Shown in pieces: positions 1 through 8,936 of a DNA stretch of 13,145 bases. Position 1 is the stretch's first letter, and each line of letters starts with the position of its first letter. This DNA comes from Physocladia obscura (lineage: Eukaryota; Chytridiomycota; Chytridiomycetes; Chytridiales; Chytriomycetaceae): the NCBI GenBank assembly GCA_027596945.1, contig JADGJH010000413.1:5960-19104 (forward strand), in the 5' to 3' direction. Made by a program: the position numbers and the translations under genes. Under the pieces are notes generated by a model, which was given only the letters and a program-made list of their open reading frames with translations, made no database searches and was not told the origin of the DNA.

Positions 1-600
1 TTTTTTTCTTTCTTTTTTTTTCTTTTTGTACTTATTTAAATTAAAACTGCCTCTTTGAATATCTGGCAAGTATTTTTAAAAATGAAAAAACAAAAATTTT
101 GCCCACCAATCTTTTCATTTGACCAAAATATAAGTAGAAATTTATTACACTGCCCAATTTTACAAAAATTATAAGGCAGGGAAGGAAAAAAGAGACAGAG
201 CAGCATTTGTAAGACTTCCAACAAAGAAAAGAATAAACTACACTACCAAAAGCACAAAATTTTGCACTCCAACATTTACAAATTGTTTCTTTCCTTCCTC
301 ATATTCCTGGGGAATACACCTCTCAAAGGATGGTGCACTAATGTAAGATATCCACCAACTCATTCCACCAACTCATTCCACAGCACTAAATTTATCCCAA
401 GTGTCATGGAAGGCAGGGCGTTGGAGGAATGTAAAGAAAAGGTTCACACTTATCCCTGGAGCTGCTGTGAGTCTAGTAAAGTGCTCTAAGTGTTGTTTTC
501 TTGGTGCATTCCCAACTTAAGAAAAAAACTAGAAAAAGGGATATATTAAAAAATAAAATGTTAGTTTCAAGGTAAAATAAAGTGTTTGTTTCAAAAAAAG
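1..600. other. AT-rich stretch without a recognisable gene
   Basis: The stretch opens with a T-rich run and stays AT-rich. Its open frames are short, begin at non-ATG codons and match nothing I recognise. Only one CpG occurs in it (near 419), as in the transposon debris further on, so old transposon sequence is the likeliest content. That is inference from composition only. Confidence 0.5.
352..381. repeat. Short direct tandem repeat, 13-bp unit
   Basis: The 13-base unit CCACCAACTCATT occurs twice in direct succession (352-364 and 365-377), followed by the first four bases of a third copy. It lies in non-coding DNA. Replication slippage is the simplest explanation and no function is suggested. 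Confidence 0.85.
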
Positions 601-975
601 AGGTGGTGATCAAGTGACCTTGGGTGTTACCCCACGCCAATGTGGTTTTGGTTCTGAGGACAACTGAAGGCACCACCAGGTTGGCAAATGTGAGACTGAG
701 GGCACCATGGTACTGGTTGATGAACTTGCTGGTTTGGGTCAATCCAGAATTGATTGGGCTGCTGCTGGAAATGTTTACATTCTAGGTAGATAACTTCCAC
801 TACTTCAGCCAAATCAATATGGGCAGTCATTTTGTTTGGTGCCATGTTGCAAAACTTGTCCAGCACTGCATCCATTCATGTTGTTCTACCTGCTGGCAAA
901 TCCACCATTGGGTACCAGGTTGATAAAGTGTCAGCTTCACCAGAGCACTTAGATGTATGCAGATGTGTGTTAGAC
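601..975. other. Unassigned, less AT-rich island, possibly transposon debris
   Basis: This block has a more balanced base composition than the flanks and holds fairly long stop-poor stretches on both strands. Examples are a minus-strand frame at 627-875 and a plus-strand stretch at about 795-965. Only one CpG is present (near 634), while TG and CA are common, so it looks like decayed formerly coding DNA. I could not assign it to a protein family on either strand. It lies just beyond the truncated end of the minus-strand Tc1-like fragment but does not read as that transposase's C-terminus. Confidence 0.35.
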
Positions 976-1100
976 TTAAAAATTAAAAAATATTATTCAA
1001 GCTGAATAGATGTTAAATAATATTTAATAGAATTGGAAATAGAAGTATTATTTATTAGATAACTGTGAAAGAATATATCATTTATTTCATTCACAGCAAA

Positions 1101-1719
1101 ATTCAAGAATAGGAATAAAATGTTTTAACTTTGTCTTTTACATTTGAACAAAAGCCTGTCATGTTGATGAAGCAAAGAAGAGAAATGCAAGGGAGGCACT
1201 TATACTCACCACATAGATACAAATTTGTTCCCTTAAGAGCATAGCTGCACTGTCTCAGCATTTTCCGATTATCATATGACACTTTGTCCAGAAAGAAAAT
1301 GTTATGACAAGTCCAATTGACTGAATTTAATTCATGCATTAATCACATTACATCAGTGTCTCTGATTTGCATAGCATGTCTTTCTAAGACTTTCCACCAA
1401 AGACCTGCAGCATGAATAATTTGCAAAAAGCCACTTGCACTTCATCTAAAAAGGAGAGTGGTTTTTTGGTAAAGCATTCCACCAACCACTGCTTCTGAAG
1501 GGCTGAAAATTTGCATTCAACTGTTTTTCTTGACTATCTGCCAAATGAGCCATCTGATTCAAACTGTTGGATCCAACAAGTTATTGTTCAAGCCAACTTT
1601 TTGTAGATCAAACCTATTTTTTCTGCAGACAACTGATGGAAATAGTAGTTATAAAGAGCATGGGCTCTGGTGTTGCTGCTTGCATGCATTGAAGTTGCTT
1701 GTGTGTGAATAGCTTCCAT
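1101..1719 (-). pseudogene. Tc1/mariner-like transposase, N-terminal half (copy B), decayed
   Basis: Read on the minus strand, this is the first half of a Tc1/mariner-type DDE transposase, which cuts and pastes its own element. From an ATG at 1717-1719 it runs through LYNYYFHQLSAEKIGLIYK, a helix-turn-helix region with ITCWIQQFES, a HELNSVNW segment, and the start of the catalytic core, FFLDKVSYDN (first catalytic Asp codon at 1286-1288). It continues with YALKG, GEYKCLPCISLLCF and then homology ends near 1101. Several in-frame TGA stops and small frame changes make it non-functional. Many positions where relatives carry arginine are Cys or stop here (codons TGC, TGT, TGA), as expected if CGN codons lost their CpG. 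The catalytic C-terminus does not follow. The family call rests on motif order and is secure; the exact subfamily is not. Confidence 0.85.
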
Positions 1720-1734
1720 TTTCTCAAATTTAAA

Positions 1735-1935
1735 ACTGAAATCTCAGAAAAAAGACATTTCCAAGAAAAAGAACATTATTTTTGCAGTTGTTTTTTGAGC
1801 ATTCCAAACAGTACTTCAATTGGATTAAGAAGGGACAGTATGCTGGTAAAAGCAAAGGAATTATTCCAAGAGAGTGCAAACACATGATAAGCCATAAAGA
1901 TTGATGAATAGAGTTGATCACCCTATTTATAAAAT
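1735..1935 (-). pseudogene. Tc1/mariner-like transposase, C-terminal fragment (copy A)
   Basis: On the minus strand this encodes SIHQSLWLIMCLHSLGIIP, then LLLPAYCPF, then after a one-base deletion NPIEVLFGMLKKQLQK. These are the late catalytic-core motifs of Tc1-type transposases, with the third acidic residue in NPIE (Glu codon 1815-1817). The frame break lies at about 1827-1828 between the CPF and NPIE motifs. The residues that should hold the second catalytic Asp just before SIH are not preserved in frame. The piece is upstream, in transcription sense, of the N-terminal fragment at 1101-1719, so the two cannot be one collinear gene. Its 5' side meets the opposite-strand Crypton at about 1908-1960. 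Confidence 0.75.
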
Positions 1936-4040
1936 TTAAAAGGTTGCCAGAAGGCTCTCCACTCATTAATACATGTGGCCAATTAGTAACAGATACAAAC
2001 AGAGTGCCAATTTTGTGTCAAGGCGGCTGGAATGATCCAAAAGGCATTGCGCAGCTTCTGATTGCATTAACTTCAATTCATCACGCACAAGGTGTCAAAG
2101 CCAATGAGCTGTACTGCGAGCCCTGCGATAACTGCATTGCGCTAAATCAGCAAGGAGATTGCTATGGATGTGATGGTTGTTGTGGACAAGGTTTGCTGTG
2201 TCTGGCATTGTGGAAATCCTTGCCAAAATATTATTGTGACAAACACTGTGAACCAAAGCACAAAAGACACTGCAGGATACCAGGCTCTTGGTGACTCATC
2301 TTTGACTCCACAAGAGCTGCTGACAATCTGTCAACATTTGATGGAGCAGGGTCTTGGTGGCTTTCAAACATTTACAGAAATCATTTGCAGCTGCTTTTTA
2401 TTTTGCCATGAAGACAAAATTTCAGATTTCAAGACAGACAAAATTGTGGATGGTTCAAAAACAATTTACAATTATATTAATTGGGATATAACTGTGTTTT
2501 CACTGACAGGTGAAATTGAAGGTTTGGGATTCACTATCTTTGGGAAAGCAGATACAGTTCCAGTGAATGTGATCATGTGGAGATTGGATGATCAGCCAAT
2601 GCTATGCCCTATGCGGCATCTTTTTCTATCTGGAATTAGAAGTGGTTACTTGTTTCCAAGCAAGCGAGAGCTTGAATTGATTGTTGCCAAACAAAAAGAA
2701 AATCCAAACAACTCAATCCATTGTGAAGAGGACATATCATATGAAACATTTCTCCAACAAATAAAAGAAGTATGCCACACTTGTGTTCCATACCGTGATG
2801 GACTGTTTGGAACACACACACTTCAAAAGACTGGATATTTGCTTGCATTTTGGGGTGGCAGTGAAGACAGTGATGTATTTAAATGCATGTGTCACAAAAG
2901 TATTTCAATGGGTCATCATATAAGAGAGATGCAAAAAGTTTAATGGCAATTGCTTTGGCAAGACAAGGAGATGAAGGCAAATTGGCTGCTCCAAAATTTA
3001 GACCAATTTATACTCAAGATTTGCAATTAACTCGAAGTGTCAATTGCACTCATGATATTGGAATTCCTGTTGACAAAAGTATTTATTCAGTTGCTTTTAA
3101 GTTCATCATCCATGATTGTAAAGCCTCTGCCGATAATCCAACAATTACTTCAGTTTCTATTTCAAATGCAATATTGTTGGCTTCTCATTCAAAATCTCCA
3201 AATCAAGAGTCACTTCTTCAGCACTTGGATCTAAATTTGGCAACATCACTGAAAACAATAATTTCAAAACTTGTGACTGATGCAAGATACAAAAATTCTG
3301 ATGCAGAGCAAGTTGTGATGCAATTTGAAACTGAGTCTGAAGAAACTGTTCAAGAACTAATTGAAACAGTTGATAATACCAATAATATTGAGCAAACAGT
3401 TACTGAGCTTAATCAGGTAAAAGAAAACAATTAATAAAACAACAATACAACATTCTTAAATTCAATTCTAGCAAACTAGAGTCTCTACAGATTCACCTGG
3501 GCCAAAAAATATTGATTTGACAGAATCAGGTCCAGCAAATCAAATCAAAACAATTACCAGAACTCTTACAATTATTATTCAGAAGCAATCAATCCCCAGC
3601 ACAACACCCAATCCAGCTGTTCCAGTGATTTTGACTGCTCAAAAAAGACAGGCCAGTGGGGCAAATGATTTGGATGAGCGATTTTTAATCAAGAAGATGA
3701 AAACAGATTTTGACCAAGTAACAAAAATTGCTGAAATTTTGAAAGATGCCCCAACTGATTTGGAACTCACTGAGGGAGCATACAATTTGTTTTGAGGGCA
3801 GGGCCAATAATTTTGTGTCTGTCAAATCACTTTGACAGAGATGTTACTGCATTTGTTAATCATCATGGAAAACTTTTGCAGTCAAAATTTGCAAAAGAAA
3901 GATGCACTGGGGCAAAAGATAGTTCCTGTGGTGTTAAAAACGTGAAAATCAATCAGCAAACAGTCTCAAATAACAGCAGAACACCCTGTCAACAAGATCA
4001 ACACGTTTATTTGCACTTGGAAACAACAAAAAAATTGTGA
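1908..4040 (+). pseudogene. Crypton-type tyrosine-recombinase transposon gene, frameshifted
   Basis: Cryptons move by a tyrosine recombinase rather than a DDE transposase. The reading order is a Cys-rich N-terminal part (GGWNDPKGIAQLL, then CEPCDNC; frame 3, 1908 to about 2200), WHCGNP followed by GDSSLTPQELL (frame 1, 2203-2315), LCPMRHLFLSGIRSGYLFP, HTLQKTGYLLAFWGG, CHKS, and SSYKRDAKSL in frame 3 with the presumed nucleophile Tyr at 2919-2921. A C-terminal tail follows across a probable intron, ending with ANDLDERFLIKKMK, LTEGAYNLF and, after another frame change near 3790, a segment to 4040. Frame changes near 2190-2205, 2905-2915 and 3790 break it. The predicted catalytic arginines are His (2407-2409) and Gln (2824-2826). 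No ATG start is clear; frame 3 opens just after a TGA at 1905-1907. The assignment is from remembered family motifs and is strong for the central part. Confidence 0.83.
3417..3471 (+). other. Probable intron in the Crypton gene
   Basis: The sequence begins GTAAAA and ends TTCTAG, 55 nt long, with an in-frame TAA shortly after the donor. Removing it joins the frame-3 reading (ending TELNQ) to the frame-1 reading (starting QTRVSTDSPG) in phase 0 without a stop. The more obvious acceptor ACAG at 3487-3490 would put the downstream exon out of frame. Confidence 0.6.
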
Positions 4041-4292
4041 ACCAGAAGTGAACCAGTGAGTAATAGATATGTACATATTTTTTCCACACATGTTAATTTT
4101 GAAACATAGTGTTTAATAAGCGTTTCTGTCAAAAGCCAAAATTCATTTATTTTTAATGGTGCCGCAATTAGCGATTGATGAAATTGAAAAACAGTCCTAG
4201 ACTTGGAAAGTGAGATGGATGCTACAACGAGTAGGGCTTTTTGATGGCATTTTGTTTCGCAAATTGACTCAAATTGAAGAAAAGACAAAGAA
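4041..4292. other. Boundary between transposon debris and CpG-rich gene; putative 5' region
   Basis: CpG is almost absent up to about 4120 and reappears from about 4150 onward, which marks the edge between transposon debris and the large gene. An ATG at 4215-4217 could supply a short first exon. If GT at 4231 splices to the AG ending at 4290, five codons plus one base join in frame to the main exon and add MDATTK before the MQGRHVF start. I see no convincing TATA box. Confidence 0.4.
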
Positions 4293-7200
4293 ATGCAAGG
4301 TCGGCATGTATTTCGATGCGTGCAATGCGATCTCTTTGTCGAGTCTGGCGGAGCGGCCGAAGAATGTGAATTCCACACAGGCGACGGCGCTGACAATGAA
4401 AAACTCTGTGGGTGTGGCTCGTGCGGCTGTAAGTTTTTACTCGTTTGTTTATCCTTTATCCGTTTATCTGTTTATCCATTCGTTTGTTCTTCTTTAACCA
4501 TAACCTTATTCCTCATTTAACCATGCTGTCTGCTAGGCAAACATGGCGCTCATAGACCAATCGCACATTCCGATTACAAATACTCTTCCTTCTTTACAAA
4601 CACAAACGAACTCTTGGATCACCAGAAAGTGCGTCCATCACTGTTTAGTTTATCTCGCGAGCTTGATCAAATAATTATATTTCATTTATTGATGTGAAAA
4701 ATGTAGGTTTTTGCGACTGTTGCCGCACGTGATGCATTAGCAGTTTTTGGTGCAACAAACGCGACACATCCAACACATGCACGGAATTTGTTTTTATATG
4801 TGACTCCCAAAACGAGAAGTCATCCAGCCCAACGTGTTCTTTTTTTCTCTGCGGAGCATCTTTCCTTTGTCGGCTTGCATGCTTCAATGGCACTCTATTC
4901 TGCCAACGCAAATTCCTCTATCAATAATTCCTTAAATATTACCAAGGTTTTGATTTTATTTTTGCAAAGCTGTTATTTATTTTTAATTTTTAATTTTTAA
5001 ATTTTCTTGTGTTACTTTTTTTCCTTAGATTGTCGATACAGATTCCAGCTCTTACGTTTCTGCTGACTGGATTTCAAACAGTATTGGTGCAATTGTTGGT
5101 ATTCAAATCACATGCTTTGATGGCGTTGACGCTCAACCAAAAACAAAATTCCTGGGCCCTGCACCATCAATCACCAACATATATTTCACGCACGATGATG
5201 GTCTATTCAAGCTTTTCCGCATAAGTGCTTTATCAACTTATGATGCCGCCCCCGTGTCTCTTGAAAAACCAATCAAGAACGTTCATCGTCGATCTCTTCA
5301 ATTCGTTCAAGAAGGTAGTAGTGCTGCGACACCAAAACCATCAAGTTCGACTTGTTACTCATACCTTTGCAATCACGGAGCAGCTTCAAATTCAAATTCA
5401 ACTCAATGTTATTCGTACCTGCACGAACTCGAAAATAGCAACAAAGACATTCAATTATCAGTGATGGCATGCTACTCTTACTTGTGTAATCACACAGAAA
5501 TAAATGCTTCTCAATGCTATTCGTATCTTCACAAATTAGACGTTATTGCCAGTACTCCACAAGTCAATACAGGAGAAGTAAATACAATTGCACCCCAATT
5601 TTCGGGTAAAGGTTTTCGCGTCCAAGAATGTGTCCAATGCGGCTCCGATTTCTTTGATGCCCAAAATTTCGCGTTCAGTTGTCGATTTCATGCGCAAGAA
5701 GATGGAAAATGCTGTTTGAAGGGAAATATTCCTTGTGCGTTATGAGTCTTTTTTCTCACCAGTTGTCCCAGTTTACAAAGTTTTTATAATTTGTCAACTG
5801 AAATAAATAGGCTCGGCAAGCATGCACCGTTCAATTCATCATTCAGAGTACCCATACGCAAACTATTCCAAACATATTTCAAAATTTTTCACACGCGATT
5901 ATCTGGTGAAGAAAAAATAATTGTAAATAATATCTAATATTGCTTTTTTAATATTTAAAAATTTGAAAAAAAAGGCTTTTGGAAGTGCACGGTCATTTGA
6001 TTTCTCTCTAGAAACACCGGCAACGATTTCAATAGACTGCGGTGTCACGAAACATAATCACACTTTGGTTCCGGACAAGTTTTATATCTTTTTCAATTGT
6101 GGCTCTGAAGCAAAAGATAAGCATTTGCTGCTTTATTCGCGTGAGGATCTTTTGGTCGATGCAAACAAGATTGAGCCTGTTATTGCAAAATATGAGCGGA
6201 ACGGTGATCTTCTTGAAGCTGTGTGGATTATTGAAGACGCGTGTATCACCGGTGTAGAGGTTAGTTTTTGTTGAATCCTATTTTTTAAAGTTTATTTATT
6301 TGGTTATAACTTCTTGTTGGATAAAATTCTACCCCGCAGATGCACGCAAAATCTTCAACAACGGTAACTGCCGGAATAACACGAGTCCTGTTCAAATTCC
6401 GCGAAAAACTCTCGCTGGCACCAACGGTAACAACAGTTGCAATCCTATCCGAATCACATTTCGGAGAACTTGCGTTGTTGCCGGCAACAAAACTCAACTC
6501 TGCGCAATATCCGAATCTCCCATCCGAAGACATTACATTTATTCACCACGATCCCAACGCATTGACGCTCGGAATTCCTCGTCCGCGTCCTCCGCAACGA
6601 TTTTCATGCGTCTCTCCGCAAAATGCATGTCCGTTGAAACCGAGTTTTGTGTCTGTTGACTGTTTTCGGACGATGGCGCATAGCAACAAGTCGCTTGGTG
6701 CCGCTGGCGGTGGAGATAGGTTCATGATTGTGCTTGATGTTGTCAATAGTTCATCTGAGCCTGTTGTGATCGATGGGTTTAATGTGTGGTGGAAAATGAG
6801 GGATGATGCGCGCATGGATTGGGTTTCTGCAAGAGTTAGGCAGGATGTGTTGAGGGAAGAAAATGGCCGTGGTGTTGAAGTTGCGGCGAATCGGTGGTCT
6901 ACAGTCAAATTTTTCGTAGAAGTCGAGGAAGATGGTGTGGCAAGACTTGGACCAATACTGTTTGACGGTATTTAATTCTTATATATATGATTGACATTTT
7001 TTTATTATAATTCATTTACTCTTTTTCTCGAACAGTTGAGCTGGTTACAATCGGTAAGTCAAGCGTATCAATTACGCTGGAACACACGGCAGATCAAGTC
7101 TACACAATTCCAATCCCTGACACTGAATCGCGTGCTTCAATTGTTCTTGAGAATCCAGAAACACATGCAATCCTATCAGTCAGTGTTTCGAAGTCACCAT

Positions 7201-8889
7201 CTGCTTCCAAAGATTTATTCACTATTGCAATGCTTGACCAAACGACAATTATCACGACAAACAAGCTTCGTGCGGCTGTGATTTCGGCGTTACGCGAACA
7301 GTCTCTCGGTGGGGTGGTTACTGTTGCTAGTGACAGCCGCGATGACCAATCAGCCGCATACACTGTCGAAGCACTCGTAGACGAAGCATGCCGTCGCGTA
7401 TACGCGATTCGCGTGAACGTGTTCCATGGAGCTTCAAAAGCCGTTCGATTTTTCCGCGTTTCAGTCTATGGTGACGCTGCCGCACTTGACCCCAAACGCC
7501 GCCGAACAGGCGAAGAGGCTGTGAAAGCTTTGTACGATAATATCACCAGTAATAGTTTATATTACGAAGCAGCAAGTCCGTGTGTGCAATGGCGTGAACA
7601 GGCTTTAAAACAATTTGTCCCACGCGTTCCGCCACCCCCAGTGCGCGAAAAAGTTGTCAAAGTTGTTGGAATCGATGCACAGAGTCTTGATGTAATTGAA
7701 CAAAGCGTTTCCAGAATTGTTGAGGAACAGTTGACGCAAGCATTGTCGCGCATTCCCTTGCTTCAACAGCAGCAATCCGCGATTGTTCAGCCGACTGCAG
7801 GAGCTCCAAATGTGGACAAGATCGATTTGATTCTCGCAAAGCTGGGAGACATGGATTCACGATTGCAACGCCAGGAACGTGCTGTCTCTGAACAAGTTGG
7901 CGCAGTTGTAGCTCGTTTTGATAAACTTGCTGATATTATTGAACGGAACCAGCGGGCTGTTGTGAATGCAGTTCAATCTATCGCGACTGCTGTTGATGAG
8001 AAATCATTTTATTCGGCTGATCATGCTGATACGACGCATACAGTTGGCGGAATACTCTCGGATGAAGAAAATCTGCTTGCTTTAGAAGATCTTGCGCGTC
8101 GTCTGGAATCTGTTGGAATAAGCGCCGATGAATTGACAATATCTGTACAAGAACTGAACGGTCTGTCAAACCTTGCCGATAGATTAGAAGCAGTTGCAAA
8201 TAGCACTATTGATATTTCAATCATCCCAACCAATCAACGCGACAACATCAACAACGCTGTAGTGGACGAGAAAGTTGACAGAATCTTTGAATTTCTTAAC
8301 ACCCGCATGGAAAAGATGGAACACTTTACTCACATTGGTGATATGGTTGCGAATGGATTGCGTGAAATCGTGGACAAACAGACTGAATTGAGTGAAGAAG
8401 TACGCAGCACCTTGACACGAGGGACTTCCCCGACATCTTCGGCGGATGCGTCCGATGAGCAACTCGAGATTCTGGCGAAATTGAACGAAATTGAGGCCCG
8501 AGTTGGTGTTTTGCCGCAAGTTTACCGTGAGATTATGGACTCCTCGTTGGATAAGCAGACGCAGAGTCTTGTTACGATTATTGATGGGAAAAATGGAATT
8601 GCCGGGGGAGTGAAAGATTCTGAATCTAGTATTGGGGCGTTTTTGACTCGTCCGTTGTCGACTTCGCCCACCCCACCATCTGCTAAATCAAAGAGGTCTT
8701 CCTTGTATCGTGCCTTGCCAACTGTTCCAAATATGGGTATATTTTTTAAATTTTATTTTTGTTTTTTTAATCGTTTCCGTTTTTTTAGGCATTGCTTCTG
8801 GGTTCTCAAAGCTTGCTGGAGGTATCGTGAAACGTGTGGCAGAATCCCACGATGAGCCTCAAGAAGTTCCAGAATCTGAGAATACGTGA
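4293..8889 (+). CDS. Large nine-exon gene: duplicated Cys/His-module protein with C-terminal coiled coils
   Basis: The function is unknown. I infer exons 4293-4428, 4537-4628, 4707-4946, 5029-5734, 5811-5905, 5975-6259, 6340-6967, 7036-8736 and 8789-8889; all phases close, giving 1327 residues. The layout is: Cys/His module 1 (C9, C12, C25, H28, C39, C41, C44, C46, H51, H56); beta-rich segment (77-225); linker with four CYSYL motifs (265-326); Cys/His module 2 (C357, C360, C374, H377, C384, C385, C392, H397, H402); second beta-rich segment (424-565); a further beta-rich region (645-669 onward); a segment with CRRVYA (846-851); a proline run (923-929); heptad-rich helical stretches (about 942-1047, 1072-1117, 1137-1242); and a polar tail with GIASGFSKLAGGIVKR. 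There is no signal peptide or membrane segment. Introns fall at the same positions and phases in both units. From memory it resembles large uncharacterised fungal proteins with a CxxC...CxxH...HR..HH.DYPY module; this is unverified. The start is ATG 4293, with an alternative upstream exon possible. Confidence 0.82.
4317..5235 (+). repeat. Duplicated unit 1 of the large gene
   Basis: This covers residues 9-225. It consists of a putative zinc module CVQC...CEFH...C(x4)HRPIAHSDY, then LFLYV (104-108), RVLFFSAEHL (119-128) and APSITNIYF (201-209). Introns split Cys46 in phase 1 and follow residues 76 and 156 in phase 0. It aligns by eye with unit 2 at 5629-6480. Sequence identity is low and the shared intron map carries much of the case. 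Confidence 0.7.
5353..5538 (+). repeat. Four-copy CYSYL motif array in the linker
   Basis: Residues 265-326 hold an alternating pattern: CYSYLCNH, then QCYSYLHEL, then CYSYLCNH, then QCYSYLHKL. The four CYSYL copies use different synonymous codons (for example TGTTACTCATACCTT against TGCTATTCGTATCTT). The duplication is therefore old and the peptide has been kept while the DNA drifted. The regular Cys and His spacing could bind metal or form disulfides, but I know of no family with this motif. Confidence 0.85.
5735..5810 (+). other. Intron 4 of the large gene, holding an in-frame stop
   Basis: Without this intron the upstream frame stops at TGA 5743-5745 and looks like a complete gene end. 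The donor GTGCGT is the same six bases as at intron 2 (4629), and the acceptor is AATAG. Splicing rebuilds a Cys codon (T plus GC), exactly as intron 1 does at residue 46, and brings in MHRSIHHSEYPY, which matches the HRPIAHSDYKY of unit 1 at the same distance from the Cys. Confidence 0.78.
5906..5974 (+). other. Intron 5 of the large gene, with a purine-rich acceptor
   Basis: The donor is GTGAAG and the acceptor ends in a run of A followed by G, with CTAAT upstream as a possible branch site. The lack of a pyrimidine tract is unusual. The junction is supported because it joins exons in phase 0 at the place where unit 1 has its phase-0 intron after residue 76. The TTG at 5963 that opens the downstream frame lies within this intron and is not a start. 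Confidence 0.65.
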
Positions 8890-8936
8890 AAACTGCATTT
8901 CTTTTCATTTGTTGTTTTTTGTAGTGCCAGAAAGAA

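Larger units (their letters stand above)
5629..6480 (+). repeat. Duplicated unit 2 of the large gene
   Basis: This covers residues 357-565. It consists of CVQC...CRFH...KCC...C(x4)HRSIHHSEY, then FYIFF (459-463), KHLLLYSREDL (472-482) and APTVTTVAI (545-553). Introns split Cys392 in phase 1 and follow residues 423 and 518 in phase 0, the same order and phases as in unit 1. Exons 2 (92 nt) and 5 (95 nt) are nearly equal in length. Confidence 0.7.

Noticed and set aside
3482..3490. CTACAG as the acceptor of the Crypton intron
   Set aside because: It leaves the next exon out of frame. The TTCTAG ending at 3471 keeps the frame open.
4007..4396. 129-codon minus-strand frame at the transposon/gene boundary
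   Set aside because: It spans the Crypton tail and exon 1 of the large gene on the opposite strand and lacks any family similarity.
5743..5745. TGA that would end a protein encoded from 4293 or 5029
   Set aside because: It lies in an intron. Splicing 5734 to 5811 restores a Cys codon and a motif that matches unit 1 at the same intron position and phase.
5963..5974. TTG-initiated frame as the start of a separate gene
   Set aside because: TTG is not a likely eukaryotic start here, and the AG at 5973-5974 works as an acceptor joining exon 5 in phase 0.
6543..6908. 121-codon minus-strand frame inside exon 7
   Set aside because: It is antisense to the supported exon and has no motif or signal of its own.
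7230..8855. 541-codon frame starting at ATG 7230 as a stand-alone gene
   Set aside because: The same frame continues upstream to the acceptor at 7035 and joins exon 7 in frame. Its apparent C-terminus after 8736 is intron translation, and splicing to 8789 gives a normal end.
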